Shown: positions 37,160 through 46,355 of the stretch, one piece after another
Position numbering within the stretch: position 1 is the first letter of the stretch
Layout: each line of letters begins with the position of its first letter
Assembly: GCA_029253585.1 (NCBI GenBank)
Contig: JAQWZF010000002.1
Span: 62,001 to 126,000, forward strand
Direction of reading: 5' to 3'
Length of the DNA stretch: 64,000 nt
Source of the DNA: Gammaproteobacteria bacterium
GTDB lineage: Bacteria > Pseudomonadota > Gammaproteobacteria > Pseudomonadales > Pseudohongiellaceae
Program-made: the position numbers and the translations under genes
The notes under the pieces: generated by a model
The model's database searches: none
Seen by the model: the letters and a program-made list of their open reading frames with translations, nothing else
What the model was told of the DNA's origin: nothing

Positions 37160-37485
37160 CGCAGTGACTCAGCTTGGTCTTTGTCGGCAACGAGACGCTA
37201 ACACAGTGTTTTGATTTGCTGCGCGAGGACAGCTTCGAACTGGCTTTGGCGTGCCTTACGATAGCCTTGGCGCCATGAGCATCTCTAGAGTGTTGGCAAT
37301 CGGGTTGTAGTTAGTTCGAAAGTCTATGTTCTGAATTGAGAGGCTTAACCTAAAGGTCGTTGCAGGCATTGTACTTTAAGAATTTGCAGCGGGTGAAAGC
37401 AGAGGTTAGTTTCTTTTTCCACCCTTTCCTACCCCCTCCGCTGAACTTGCTAGCGCTACTTCTATCTCGCCCCGAGTCCCTCTAT
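37160..37485. other. Intergenic region without a supported gene
   Basis: A 326-bp gap between convergent genes (M20 peptidase and TonB receptor). It contains a pyrimidine-rich patch (37410-37440) but no hairpin with a T run and no credible reading frame. Confidence 0.5.
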
Positions 37486-39669
37486 CTAAAAGTTGCCAGT
37501 TACCTTGAAGCTAAGTTCCACGCCGGTGGTGGTGCACTGCCCTTCTATCTCTTCCAGAATATTATCCGAGATACGTCCGACGAAACGGGTTCGCCGCCTA
37601 CAGCGTACATTGTTGCTAACATTTCCAATATCGAGACGGTGAGTCAGACCACGACTGTCTACGTATTCGGCAAAAAGATTGTAGCGCGGATCGCCAATGT
37701 CGAATTCAATGTCATCTACGTCATAGCGGAACAAGCCACCATCGACACGGTCGAAGTTCTGGAGTCCCCAGTTGAATCGCCACTCGGGAATGTCGTGGCG
37801 CATGGTAAGTCGCCATTGCCCGCGTATATATGACTGAAAGCGACGCTCAACGTTAAGAAACGGATCGGTGACCTGAGAATCCTGCACTATGAATGAGGGT
37901 GAAACCAATAGGTTAGGCAAGCCGATCATGCCCATGCGAATACTCGCATTCAGATCCAGACCATATTCCGTGCCATCACCGATGTTTCCGTTAGCAGATT
38001 GTAAATTATCATCCGAGGGTGACACGTCGATACGGTCAATCACATCCTGATGGTTGGCATAGAAGGCCTCAGCACTCATCACTCCAACATCGTTGGGCAG
38101 GCGGTACTCAGTTCTAAAGGTGTAGCGCCACTGAGTCTGCTGACGCAGACCGGCGTTGCCCGACACGAGATTGCGATCGTTGTCTTGTTCGTCATTCGAG
38201 GCGACGAAATCGGCAAAGTTAAGCTGATTGATAATACGCTCGACAGTGCCGCGCAGCTGTAGCATGGGCGTCAGGTCGTAGCGTAGATCCAGTTTCGGCT
38301 TAACGAAACTAAAATCTCGAGTTCTGGTGATATCGCCAGTCTGGGAAATTTCCGAGGCCTCATAGACTAGCGTAGATTCGAGAGACATCTTTGGACTAAT
38401 CGTCCAATTATGAATCAGAAACGGTTCATAGCGAAGCTCTTCGACTTGTGAGTTCGCGTTAGAGACGTTCTGTGGAACCAGGCCGCCGACTGCGGCTGAA
38501 GGTGTGCCGGTAGAACTGAGCAAGCCTAAAGCAAGCTTCGAGTCGAGAATGGTCTGTGCCCCTTCGACACCAAACTCGATGCTCTGTTCAGAAAATACAT
38601 TCATGGTGTAGGAGCCGCGCACAATTCGCTCCTGAATGATTCTGTCGTTGTTGAGAAACAAGTTGTTCTCAAACACGTTGTCATCGTTTAGTTTGAATCT
38701 TTCCCGCGTGGAGTTCTGGTTAGTCTGATTGGCGATTCCTAACAATTTAAAGCGGGAGCCACTGGCTAAAGTTAACTCGTAATCGCCACCCACTTCCCAG
38801 TTGTCCCGATCGGAGGGATTGTCTTCTCTCTCTGTAGTGAGAGGGTTTGTTGTGCTGCGCAAATTATTAGTGATGCGGCTCACCGAAGTGGGGGAGTCCT
38901 GCACAGCATAGAGAGCATTCACGCGAGCGCTGCTGTTGGGCGAGATATTGTAGCCAAGATTCATGCTTATCTCGTTATTCTCACGATCATTAATGCGGTG
39001 TTCCGAAATAACGTCGTTGCGGCCGAAATCCGCCAGAATGCTGCGCTCATGGGTTACGTTATGGCTATAGCGAGGATTGCTGCGCAGCGTGAACAGGTAG
39101 TTAAATTCGCCACGTTGTCCGTTCACTGCGACCGAGCCGGAGGGGTTGAATTCGCCATCCTGGGCCATAGCTGCGCTCGCGTCCCAGGAAACACTTTGGG
39201 ATGCCAATGCTTCGAGTAACACCACGTTGATCACCTGGCCACTGCCTCGTACATCGAGCTCGCCAGAGGTGCCGCGAATGATCTGTATTTCCTTCACCTG
39301 ATCTGTGGCGATTCGACGCAGTAGTCCGCCGGCCTGGTTGTTCTTTCCAGCGGTGCGCTTGCCGTCAATGAGAATTTCCGTGCCGCCGCTACCACTGCCT
39401 AGGCCGCGACCACCGGCAGTAGGGCTTCCTCCGCCGGGGCCTCCAGGGCCGCCCGTGCTGGCTTGGCCGGGTATACGATCGAGCATGTCTTGGGCGGTGC
39501 GTGGCCCCCACTGGACGAAATAGCTCGCGGGGTAGATCACGGTAGAATCGTCGCCGCTCGCGTCCTGAGCCATGGCTGCTGGAGCCAGCGCGATGCAGAC
39601 GGTCAAGATCATAGGGAGTTTGGTGGCCAGTAGAGCTAACCGATTCCAGGTAAAAGCAGAGTAACGCAT
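37486..39669 (-). CDS. TonB-dependent outer-membrane receptor
   Basis: A 727-residue receptor with signal peptide (LPMILTVCIALAPAAMAQ), a plug containing RTAQDMLDRIPGQAS and a Gly-rich insert (about residues 85-110: GGPGGPGGG, GGRGLGSGSGG), then ILIDGKRTAGKNNQAGGLLRRIATDQVKEIQIIRG and a barrel ending in ELSFKVTGNF. ATG 39669 is used because the signal peptide follows. It resembles outer-membrane receptors without an obvious TonB box. Substrate unknown. Confidence 0.85.
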   Translation of the reverse strand: MRYSAFTWNRLALLATKLPMILTVCIALAPAAMAQDASGDDSTVIYPASYFVQWGPRTAQDMLDRIPGQASTGGPGGPGGGSPTAGGRGLGSGSGGTEILIDGKRTAGKNNQAGGLLRRIATDQVKEIQIIRGTSGELDVRGSGQVINVVLLEALASQSVSWDASAAMAQDGEFNPSGSVAVNGQRGEFNYLFTLRSNPRYSHNVTHERSILADFGRNDVISEHRINDRENNEISMNLGYNISPNSSARVNALYAVQDSPTSVSRITNNLRSTTNPLTTEREDNPSDRDNWEVGGDYELTLASGSRFKLLGIANQTNQNSTRERFKLNDDNVFENNLFLNNDRIIQERIVRGSYTMNVFSEQSIEFGVEGAQTILDSKLALGLLSSTGTPSAAVGGLVPQNVSNANSQVEELRYEPFLIHNWTISPKMSLESTLVYEASEISQTGDITRTRDFSFVKPKLDLRYDLTPMLQLRGTVERIINQLNFADFVASNDEQDNDRNLVSGNAGLRQQTQWRYTFRTEYRLPNDVGVMSAEAFYANHQDVIDRIDVSPSDDNLQSANGNIGDGTEYGLDLNASIRMGMIGLPNLLVSPSFIVQDSQVTDPFLNVERRFQSYIRGQWRLTMRHDIPEWRFNWGLQNFDRVDGGLFRYDVDDIEFDIGDPRYNLFAEYVDSRGLTHRLDIGNVSNNVRCRRRTRFVGRISDNILEEIEGQCTTTGVELSFKVTGNF

Positions 39670-40140
39670 GGCTTGATTCCGTTGCTGCGCCCGACTTTTT
39701 AGGGGCGATCGAATTCTGAAAGAGGGGATTGTACCGACAAGCCGTGGAAATGGCCTTTGTCTGTTACAAAGTGTTATTAATAGGGAATTCGTTTGCATCA
39801 AAGGTCAGAATGCCCTATCTACTTAGGCTAGTGTTTGATACAACGCAGTCTTATGCTCGAATAGCCCTCTCACAATTTGGCAAGTTCATCTTTCACAACC
39901 CAGGTCTATTTGTTTCTGCATAAAAATGCTGCAAACTCATTTCGAGTTTATAACGCTAACTGGGATGAGGTCGGAGCGGTTAAATTTTGATCAGTTTTTG
40001 ACAATCTGTCTAAGCCAATGAATCTGCCGGGGCGGCCAGTCGACAGCTTGGTCTGGGGGGAGTGATTACTGCTCGACTCTTATCTTTCTATGCACAAACG
40101 CTAATTATTTGCTCTAATGACACCTGTGTCGAGAATACCT
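39670..40140. other. Intergenic region without a supported gene
   Basis: A 471-bp divergent promoter region. A 64-codon frame at 39729-39923 has no recognised family and no ribosome-binding site. No terminator, tRNA or repeat stands out. Confidence 0.5.
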
Positions 40141-41028
40141 ATGAACAGCAGAATCACTGGATTGCCACTGGCCGCTCTGTTTGTCGGGCTGATTTTTCCC
40201 CTGCAAATAATGGCTGCCTGTCAGGCGAGTGGCCTGCAGATTCAGGTGCTGGGTTCAGGCGGGCCAGGCGCTTCCAGTGGTCGCGCTTCTTCCGGCTATT
40301 TGCTGTGGCTGAACGGACAAAGCAAGGTGCTTATCGATGCCGGCGGCGGCACTAAGACTGTGTTTCATCAGTCTGGTGCTAGCGTCGCTGACATCGAGTT
40401 GATTGCCATGAGTCATTTCCATCCTGATCATTCGGCCGACCTGCCGGCGATACTCTGGCCGGCAGGTGCTGCGTTTTCTCTCGCCGGCCCAGAGGGGAGC
40501 GAACTCTTTCCCTCGATAGCGAGTTGGGCGCGCTTGCTGTTTGAGGCGGGAGGCGCTTTCGCCGTTCTCGAGGGTCGACTCGAATACTCTCTGTTAGAAG
40601 TAGAGTCAGGGGGTGCTACGGTAACGACTATCTGGAGCAATGGAGAGCTTGAGGTAACTGGCATTGGCGTGCCCCATGGTGATGTGCCTACCATCGGCTA
40701 TCGCGTCGACTACGGAGAGTTTAGTGTTGCCTTCAGCAGTGATCAGAATGGTTCAAACGAGGCGTTTGTTGAGTTTATTAAGGATGTCGACTATCTAGTG
40801 ATTCACATGGCCGGCAACGAGAACTCTACGGGGGTCATTGCAAGCCTGCACGCAAAGCCAACTGTCTGGGGTCAGATGGCAACGGCATCTAATGCGGGCC
40901 ACGTTATCGTGAGTCATATCGCCACATCAGATCAGAATCAACTCGATGAGAATCTTTCGATACTTGCCGCAAACTATGGCGGCCCTGTTACCGTTGCATC
41001 GGACCTGATGTGTGTTGATGTCAGGTAG
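40141..41028 (+). CDS. Metallo-beta-lactamase-fold hydrolase, exported
   Basis: A signal peptide (LPLAALFVGLIFPLQIMAA) and an MBL domain: VLGSGGPGASSGRASSGYLLWL, the metal motif SHFHPDHSADLP, DAGGGT, later FSSDQNGSN and HMAGNE, and VIVSHIATSD (metal His). It resembles exported lactonase or RNase Z-like hydrolases; the substrate is unknown. ATG 40141 is used so that the signal peptide is near the N-terminus. Confidence 0.8.
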   Translation: MNSRITGLPLAALFVGLIFPLQIMAACQASGLQIQVLGSGGPGASSGRASSGYLLWLNGQSKVLIDAGGGTKTVFHQSGASVADIELIAMSHFHPDHSADLPAILWPAGAAFSLAGPEGSELFPSIASWARLLFEAGGAFAVLEGRLEYSLLEVESGGATVTTIWSNGELEVTGIGVPHGDVPTIGYRVDYGEFSVAFSSDQNGSNEAFVEFIKDVDYLVIHMAGNENSTGVIASLHAKPTVWGQMATASNAGHVIVSHIATSDQNQLDENLSILAANYGGPVTVASDLMCVDVR

Positions 41029-41132
41029 AAAGAATACATATCTCTCTTGCTGTTAACTATCCTCCGTATATACCTACTTATATACCTCCGCCACGCTTTA
41101 CCGTTACAGCTGAAAAACGTAAGATAGACTAG

Positions 41133-41753
41133 ATGTCTACTACCTCTGTTACCCGTGCTGTCAGCGCCCGTATTCCCACCGAATACGGTGAGTTCGAGCT
41201 CGTCTATTACAGTAATACAGTCGATGACAAGGCACATCTGGCATTCCATATGGGGGACCTCAGCGGGGGAGAGAACGTTCTTGTTCGGCTGCATTCGGAG
41301 TGCCTAACCGGCGATATCTTTGGTTCGCTTAGATGTGACTGTGGCGAACAGCTAGACCGGTCGCTGCAGCTGATTGCAGAGGAAGGTCAAGGCGTACTGG
41401 TTTATCTGCGTCAGGAGGGCAGGGGTATTGGCCTGTTGCAGAAGATTCATGCCTACAATCTGCAGGATGCCGGTCATGATACCGTCGATGCCAACCTACT
41501 ACTGGGGCACCAGGCCGACGAGCGCGACTACACGGTGGCGGTTCGTATTCTGGAAGACCTCGGCATTAAATCTGTCCGCCTTATCACCAATAACCCCCTT
41601 AAGATTAGTTCGCTTGAAGACGCGGGGATTAAGGTAAACGAGCGAGTTGAACTGGATAATTTTGTCAATCCAGAGAATTCGCAATATTTGTTGACCAAGG
41701 CCCAGCGCATGAATCATCTTCTGCGCATGGCAAACGCGCCCACCGATAGTTGA
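41133..41753 (+). CDS. ribA: GTP cyclohydrolase II (RibA)
   Basis: Opens the imidazole ring of GTP, the first riboflavin step. Zinc ligands Cys57, Cys68 and Cys70 in RLHSECLTGDIFGSLRCDCGEQL; substrate motif RQEGRGIGLL (93-102); TITNNP-like LITNNPLKISSL. The 206-residue stand-alone form lacks RibB. It overlaps the next gene by 4 bp. No RibB, RibE, RibH or FMN riboswitch is visible, so this looks like a second copy dedicated to the local cluster. Confidence 0.92.
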   Translation: MSTTSVTRAVSARIPTEYGEFELVYYSNTVDDKAHLAFHMGDLSGGENVLVRLHSECLTGDIFGSLRCDCGEQLDRSLQLIAEEGQGVLVYLRQEGRGIGLLQKIHAYNLQDAGHDTVDANLLLGHQADERDYTVAVRILEDLGIKSVRLITNNPLKISSLEDAGIKVNERVELDNFVNPENSQYLLTKAQRMNHLLRMANAPTDS

Positions 41754-42484
41754 CAGTGACTGCCCTGAATATCAATCAGCAGATTGAAAAGTGGCTGCAT
41801 TCCCGTGTCTCCTCAGCGCAGGCTGACAACAGACCCTTCATAACGCTGTCCTATGCCCAAAGCTGGGACGGCAGCATTACGACGCGCAGTGGTGAGGCCA
41901 TGAACTTTAGTGGCGCCCAATCTATGCGCCTGACTCACCAACTGCGTAGTCTCCATGATGGCATTCTCGTCGGCATCGGTACCGTGCTCAGTGATGACCC
42001 GCAACTGACTGTTAGGGGATGGGCCGGATCAAACCCCCAGCCTATTGTTCTGGACAGTCAATTACGCACACCGCAGTCCGCGAAAATCTGCCATCACCCT
42101 GATAGGCAATGTTGGATATTAACAGTGCGTCCCGAATCTGAGTCTCTGGGAGGGAAGGTTGATATTCTTACCGTACAGGGTGCCGACTTAAACGAAGAGC
42201 AGGTGTCTCTTCAGGCAGCCATGAATCTGCTGCATGAGCGTGGCATCAAAAGTCTGATGGTGGAAGGTGGGGCTACAGTGATAACAGCCTTCCTCAAGGC
42301 GCGCCTGGCCGATGCCCTGGTCTTAACCGTTGCGCCTAGGCTTGTGGGTGGCTATAAGGCAGTTGGCGATCTGCAGGCAGGGCGCCGTGACGATCAGGTG
42401 AGTATTGATCCCTTACACTCGGCATCTGCAGGCAGAGATCTTATCGTGTGGGGAGATTTGCAATACGAGGGAGTCGACCGGTGA
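41750..42484 (+). CDS. Stand-alone RibD C-terminal (pyrimidine reductase) domain
   Basis: Reductase half of RibD without the deaminase half. Core motifs: FITLSYAQSWDGSITTRSGEAMNFSG, GIGTVLSDDPQLTVRG, VEGGATVITAFLKARLADALVLTVAPRLVGG. It would reduce the ribosylaminopyrimidine made by RibA. It overlaps ribA (ATGA) and the following dehydrogenase (GTGA), so all three are translationally coupled. Confidence 0.88.
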   Translation: MTVTALNINQQIEKWLHSRVSSAQADNRPFITLSYAQSWDGSITTRSGEAMNFSGAQSMRLTHQLRSLHDGILVGIGTVLSDDPQLTVRGWAGSNPQPIVLDSQLRTPQSAKICHHPDRQCWILTVRPESESLGGKVDILTVQGADLNEEQVSLQAAMNLLHERGIKSLMVEGGATVITAFLKARLADALVLTVAPRLVGGYKAVGDLQAGRRDDQVSIDPLHSASAGRDLIVWGDLQYEGVDR

Positions 42485-43515
42485 ACGCGCGGCAACTCTA
42501 CTTCGTAAAGCCGCACCAGGTCGAAATCCGCGAACAAAGTCTGCCGCCATTACAGGCCGGTCAGGTGCTGATTAAGAACCTGTATTCCGGTATCAGTGCC
42601 GGTACCGAGATGCTTGTTTACCGCGGACAGCTACCCCAGGAAATGACGCTGGATGCGGGCCTGGCGGCTTTCGAACAGCAGACGCTTGATTATCCACTTC
42701 AGTATGGCTATGCCTGCGTCGGCCGCATAGAAGAGGTCGGCGAGGGCGTTGATGCATCTTGCGTCGGCAAGACGGTTTTTTCTTTTCAGCCCCATGCAAG
42801 TCATCACGTCTGTAGTATGGATTCCGTTATACCCTTGCCCGACGGAGTAGATCCGAAGGAGGCCGTTTTTCTGGCCAACATGGAGACGGCGGTGAACCTG
42901 GTGCAGGATGGCAGTCCTATGCTCGGTGAGCGTGTACTGGTTCTGGGTCAGGGCATCGTTGGCCTGCTGGTGTCCAGCATCTTGGCTGAATTTCCACTCG
43001 CTAGCCTCTATGCTGTGGAATCTATCGACGGGCGCCGGGCTTTGGCAGATCAGGCGGGTGTGCAGGCGACATTTAGTCCAGACTCGGTCGCTAACATTAA
43101 CTTTCTACACAAGAAGCTGAGGATTAACGAGGCCGACTGTGGCGCCGATGTCGTTTTCGAATTGACCGGGGCTCCGGTTGCGTTGAATCTCGCGGTAGAT
43201 CTGTGTGCCTACTCTGGTCGTATCGTCGTTGGTAGTTGGTATGGAACGAAGACGGCCCCGATTAATCTGGGCGAGAGATTCCATCGTAACCGTATGACAA
43301 TCGTCAGTAGCCAGGTCAGCAGCATTGCCCCTCAGTTAAGCGGTCGCTGGGACAAGGCGAGGCGCTTCGGCGTCGCTTGGGATATGATAAAGAAGTGTCA
43401 GCCGGCTCGGTTGATTAGCCATTGCATGACGTTCGCTGAAGCTGCACAGGCCTACCAGTTGTTGGATGGTGCAGCGCAAGACACAACACAGATAATTTTT
43501 GACTACCAGGACTAG
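42481..43515 (+). CDS. Medium-chain dehydrogenase/reductase
   Basis: A zinc-type alcohol-dehydrogenase family protein (344 residues) starting at GTG 42481. Motifs: YSGISAGTEMLVYRG, YPLQYGYACVGRIEEVGEGV, Rossmann GQGIVGLLVSSIL, ELTGAPVALNLAVDLCAYSGRIVVGSWYG. The typical catalytic Cys-Gly-x-x-D zinc site is not evident. Probably an oxidoreductase of the local pathway. Confidence 0.85.
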   Translation: MNARQLYFVKPHQVEIREQSLPPLQAGQVLIKNLYSGISAGTEMLVYRGQLPQEMTLDAGLAAFEQQTLDYPLQYGYACVGRIEEVGEGVDASCVGKTVFSFQPHASHHVCSMDSVIPLPDGVDPKEAVFLANMETAVNLVQDGSPMLGERVLVLGQGIVGLLVSSILAEFPLASLYAVESIDGRRALADQAGVQATFSPDSVANINFLHKKLRINEADCGADVVFELTGAPVALNLAVDLCAYSGRIVVGSWYGTKTAPINLGERFHRNRMTIVSSQVSSIAPQLSGRWDKARRFGVAWDMIKKCQPARLISHCMTFAEAAQAYQLLDGAAQDTTQIIFDYQD

Positions 43516-43552
43516 CGTCAGCTAGTCAGTAATTTGCTTCGAGGTTTGTAGA

Positions 43553-43930
43553 ATGTACACAGTTTCAGTAAGACGTGAATTGATTGCCAGGCACTATCTA
43601 ATCGGCGCCGACTGGGGCGCCGAGAACGATCCCCATTCTCATCCCTATGTCGTTGAAGTCCGGCTAGAGGCTGCAGAACTGGATCAGCATGGCTACCTCG
43701 TGGATATCGTGAAGATCGAGGAAGAACTGCAGGGAGTTGTCGACTATTTCGGTGAGAGCATGCTCAACGAGCTGCCCGAGTTCGAAGGACTAAACCCCAG
43801 CATCGAACACTTCAGCCGTATCGTCTGTGGCAGGTTGCTGGATGGCATCAAGCCACCGGGCTCGGGACGCTTTACCGTCAGGATCTGGGAGAATGACAGC
43901 TGCTGGGCAGCCTATGTCATGGATTATTAA
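43553..43930 (+). CDS. PTPS/QueD homologue, PTPS-III-like (Glu for Cys)
   Basis: A 125-residue tetrahydropterin synthase-fold protein. His14, His28 and His30 (motif ENDPHSHPYVVEV) are the zinc ligands. The catalytic Cys of CxxxHGH is replaced by Glu24 (E-x-x-x-H-x-H), the change seen in PTPS-III, which forms hydroxymethyl-dihydropterin instead of carboxy-tetrahydropterin. Downstream IEHFSRIVCGRLLDGIK and FTVRIWENDSCWAAYV are the normal C-terminal elements. The substrate in this cluster is inferred. Confidence 0.85.
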   Translation: MYTVSVRRELIARHYLIGADWGAENDPHSHPYVVEVRLEAAELDQHGYLVDIVKIEEELQGVVDYFGESMLNELPEFEGLNPSIEHFSRIVCGRLLDGIKPPGSGRFTVRIWENDSCWAAYVMDY

Positions 43931-44046
43931 CCAGGCTGCTGTCTCGCCCAACCGAAGGGGGCGAGGATTCTGTGGTACTGGAAAGCTGCCAACACCGCAA
44001 GAAAAAAATATGGAAAATAGGGATTTCGAAGCCCCAGGCGAATGGG

Positions 44047-45066
44047 CTATGACTTCGTTGCCGCGGCTCTAGGCAAGGGTGAACTTAGCCCCGGCAATGC
44101 CGCAGCGCCAGCTAGTAAAATTGCCACATCACGCAGGCGCATTAGCAGGATTAGGCCGGCGGCAGCGGGCAAGGGTAATGCCAGCGCCTGAAATGCCCAG
44201 AAAAGCCCTGCCTCAACACTGCCAACACCGCCGGGCAGGGGTAGCAGAAAAGCCAGGCGCACCACGGTAAATAGGAAAATAAAGGTTGCCAGATCCAGCG
44301 GCACATCGACAAAGCTGAGCAGAAGCCAGAATTCCACAATCATTCCAAGCCAAGCCAGTAGCGACAGACCTAGTGCCAGGCTCAGGGCCGGGCGTTGGGT
44401 ACTTAATACCTTGCGCAGCAAGTCATTCAGTTGCGACCAATGAGTATCTAGGTTGCGCAGTCGTTCGTTCTGTTGCCAGCGGTTGCCTAGTCGTTTTATC
44501 CAGTCGCGTATGTGCAGTGGCTTGCGCAATAGGTACCAGCCAAAAAGTCCCATCAGAAGAATTAAGCCCAATAGAATGAATGCAATGAGGAGCCAGTCCA
44601 CGAAAGCCGCAGAGCGTGAAGTGAACAGCATAAGCACAGCCAGTAGCAGGACGGCAAAATTAATCCAAAGCTCAAAGAAGCGATCTAGGCCTACAGCTAG
44701 GAAGGCGGCTTGACCTGGCACAGAATACCTCTGCCATAGCCAGTATACCTGCAGTGGTTCGCCACCGAACTGGGGGCCAGGTGTCACAAAACTAATTACC
44801 TGGCCTGCCTGACGTACTCGCAGTAACTGCAGGAATCGACAGGGTAAGGCCATGGCCCGGGTTAGCACCTGCCAGCGCCCGGCAAGTAGCGCGATGACTG
44901 TCAGATTGAGGGCAATCCATACCAGCCACTGTGAGGGCCCTAGGTCGGTAATGATCTGTAATAGATCAGTGAACGGCAGTCTGGACAGTATCCACGCCGC
45001 CAGACCCAGCGCCGCTATCCACGCCAGATAACGAGAGTAGGGGAAAGAGTTAGCTGTTGAGTTCAA
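44047..45066 (-). CDS. LPG-synthase-TM-type (flippase-like) membrane protein
   Basis: A 339-residue protein with about eight membrane helices, of the lysylphosphatidylglycerol synthase TM-region/UPF0104 family: LLRVRQAGQVISFVTPGPQFGGEPLQVYWLW and LPLPGGVGSVEAGLFWAFQALALPLPAA. These resemble proteins that move glycolipids or related molecules. ATG 45066 overlaps the stop of the phosphatidyltransferase gene on the same strand. Confidence 0.82.
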   Translation of the reverse strand: MNSTANSFPYSRYLAWIAALGLAAWILSRLPFTDLLQIITDLGPSQWLVWIALNLTVIALLAGRWQVLTRAMALPCRFLQLLRVRQAGQVISFVTPGPQFGGEPLQVYWLWQRYSVPGQAAFLAVGLDRFFELWINFAVLLLAVLMLFTSRSAAFVDWLLIAFILLGLILLMGLFGWYLLRKPLHIRDWIKRLGNRWQQNERLRNLDTHWSQLNDLLRKVLSTQRPALSLALGLSLLAWLGMIVEFWLLLSFVDVPLDLATFIFLFTVVRLAFLLPLPGGVGSVEAGLFWAFQALALPLPAAAGLILLMRLRDVAILLAGAAALPGLSSPLPRAAATKS

Positions 45067-46223
45067 GCTCCGTCATACCGATTGAGCCAGTGATCATCCT
45101 CTTGCCACAGACTAAAGCGCCCGGTACCCAAGAGCAGTACCCAGACTACACTGCAGAATAAAATATAGTCCACCGGCAGCAGTGGGTTGCTGATGTAATA
45201 CCAGCTCAACAGGCTGACCATGATGAGGCTGAAATAACGACCGGCGACTCCAAGCAGAATCATCAGTCCGGCCAGAATAAAACCAACGAGTATGGTGTTG
45301 TTCATCCAGCTGGGGCTGTTGCTTGGAAGGAGCGGCAGCCCGGACTGCAGCACAGACACCGCCAGGGTCACCACGACGACAAGGCGTAAGGCGGGCTGCA
45401 ACAAACCCTGACTTAAGTCCGTAAGCCATTGAAAGCGTCTGTTCACTGCCTCGGCCTGTCGGTCTATGCGCCCACTGACGATCAACCAGTCGACAAGAAA
45501 GCCGAGTATCGCCGGCAGCATGAAGGCGAACCCGCCAAGGGTCGTTATCGGTGGACGCACCAGAGGCCACAGCGCCACTGCGAGAAATCCCATCTGAAAA
45601 CCGGCCCAAGTTCGTCTGTGCAGTGCCGGTGGTAGGGGGTAGACAGGCAGGCCACGGGAGTCGCGCCACATTATCCCGGCGTGAAATAGATAGTAGGCAA
45701 TACCGAACAACAGGTAGCTCCAATGCACCTGGCCATAACCGAAGGCCAGCAGTGAGGCGATAGCCAAGCCGATTGCATCAGATACGGTGTCCAGATCGTT
45801 ACCGAGCAGGCTGCTCTGTCCGCTGCGACGTGCCACGAAGCCGTCGACTCGGTCCAGCACAGCGGCAAAGAGATAGAGCATCCCGGGCAACCAGGATAAG
45901 GCAGGTCCTTCGGGCCAGGCTTGAAACAGGAAGCCAGCCACGGCGGCGATGAACCAGGCTCGCAGCAGGGTGAGTTTATTGGCCCAGCCCAAATTCTTAT
46001 ACAGCGGCGCATCCGGGCTCGGGCGGTTAAGAGGCAGGCGCCGCTTTGTCTGATAACAGATAAAAGCCCAGATCAGCCCAGCCTGCGCTAACCATTGCAG
46101 ACCCAGCAGTAATCCTCCGACTACCAATCCAGCTAAACCCAGGCTGGCAATAAGGAAGAACTCGCGCTTGAGCAAGCCATCGATCGGCGTTTGTTGAGCG
46201 TCTGCGCGCAAAGTGTCTGACAT
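45063..46223 (-). CDS. CDP-alcohol phosphatidyltransferase family protein
   Basis: Membrane enzyme that attaches a phosphatidyl group to an alcohol. The diagnostic D-x2-DG-x2-AR-x8-G-x3-D-x3-D motif is complete: DRVDGFVARRSGQSSLLGNDLDTVSD. At 386 residues it is longer than plain CDP-AP enzymes, having extra C-terminal membrane helices. ATG 46223 is preferred (MSDTLRADA). It overlaps the flippase-like gene by 4 bp. Confidence 0.85.
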   Translation of the reverse strand: MSDTLRADAQQTPIDGLLKREFFLIASLGLAGLVVGGLLLGLQWLAQAGLIWAFICYQTKRRLPLNRPSPDAPLYKNLGWANKLTLLRAWFIAAVAGFLFQAWPEGPALSWLPGMLYLFAAVLDRVDGFVARRSGQSSLLGNDLDTVSDAIGLAIASLLAFGYGQVHWSYLLFGIAYYLFHAGIMWRDSRGLPVYPLPPALHRRTWAGFQMGFLAVALWPLVRPPITTLGGFAFMLPAILGFLVDWLIVSGRIDRQAEAVNRRFQWLTDLSQGLLQPALRLVVVVTLAVSVLQSGLPLLPSNSPSWMNNTILVGFILAGLMILLGVAGRYFSLIMVSLLSWYYISNPLLPVDYILFCSVVWVLLLGTGRFSLWQEDDHWLNRYDGA

Positions 46224-46256
46224 CGAGCAACAATACCAAAACCTGGGCGCCAATCC

Positions 46257-46289
46257 AAAGGGCTCGGAGGGGTTTATTTTTGATCAATT
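46257..46289. repeat. REP-like element, left flank of the transposase
   Basis: GGCTCGGAGGGGTTTATTTTTGATCAA. The same sequence appears in inverted orientation at the transposase 3' end (47041-47073) and in variants elsewhere in the window. Confidence 0.6.
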
Positions 46290-46355
46290 TTACGCATTTA
46301 CCAGCAAAAATTTCTGGACTTGGGTTCTCTAACCAAAACCGCATAAGGAAATGCA

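Noticed and set aside
39729..39923. Possible 64-aa gene in the divergent region
   Set aside because: No ribosome-binding site or recognisable motif; probably promoter DNA.
41029..41132. FMN riboswitch before ribA
   Set aside because: No RFN-element conserved blocks are visible in the 100-bp leader.
43931..44072. Short peptide MENRDFEAPGEWAMTSLPRL after the PTPS gene as a RiPP precursor
   Set aside because: No ribosome-binding site, no modifying enzyme nearby, and it overlaps the 3' end of the flippase-like gene.
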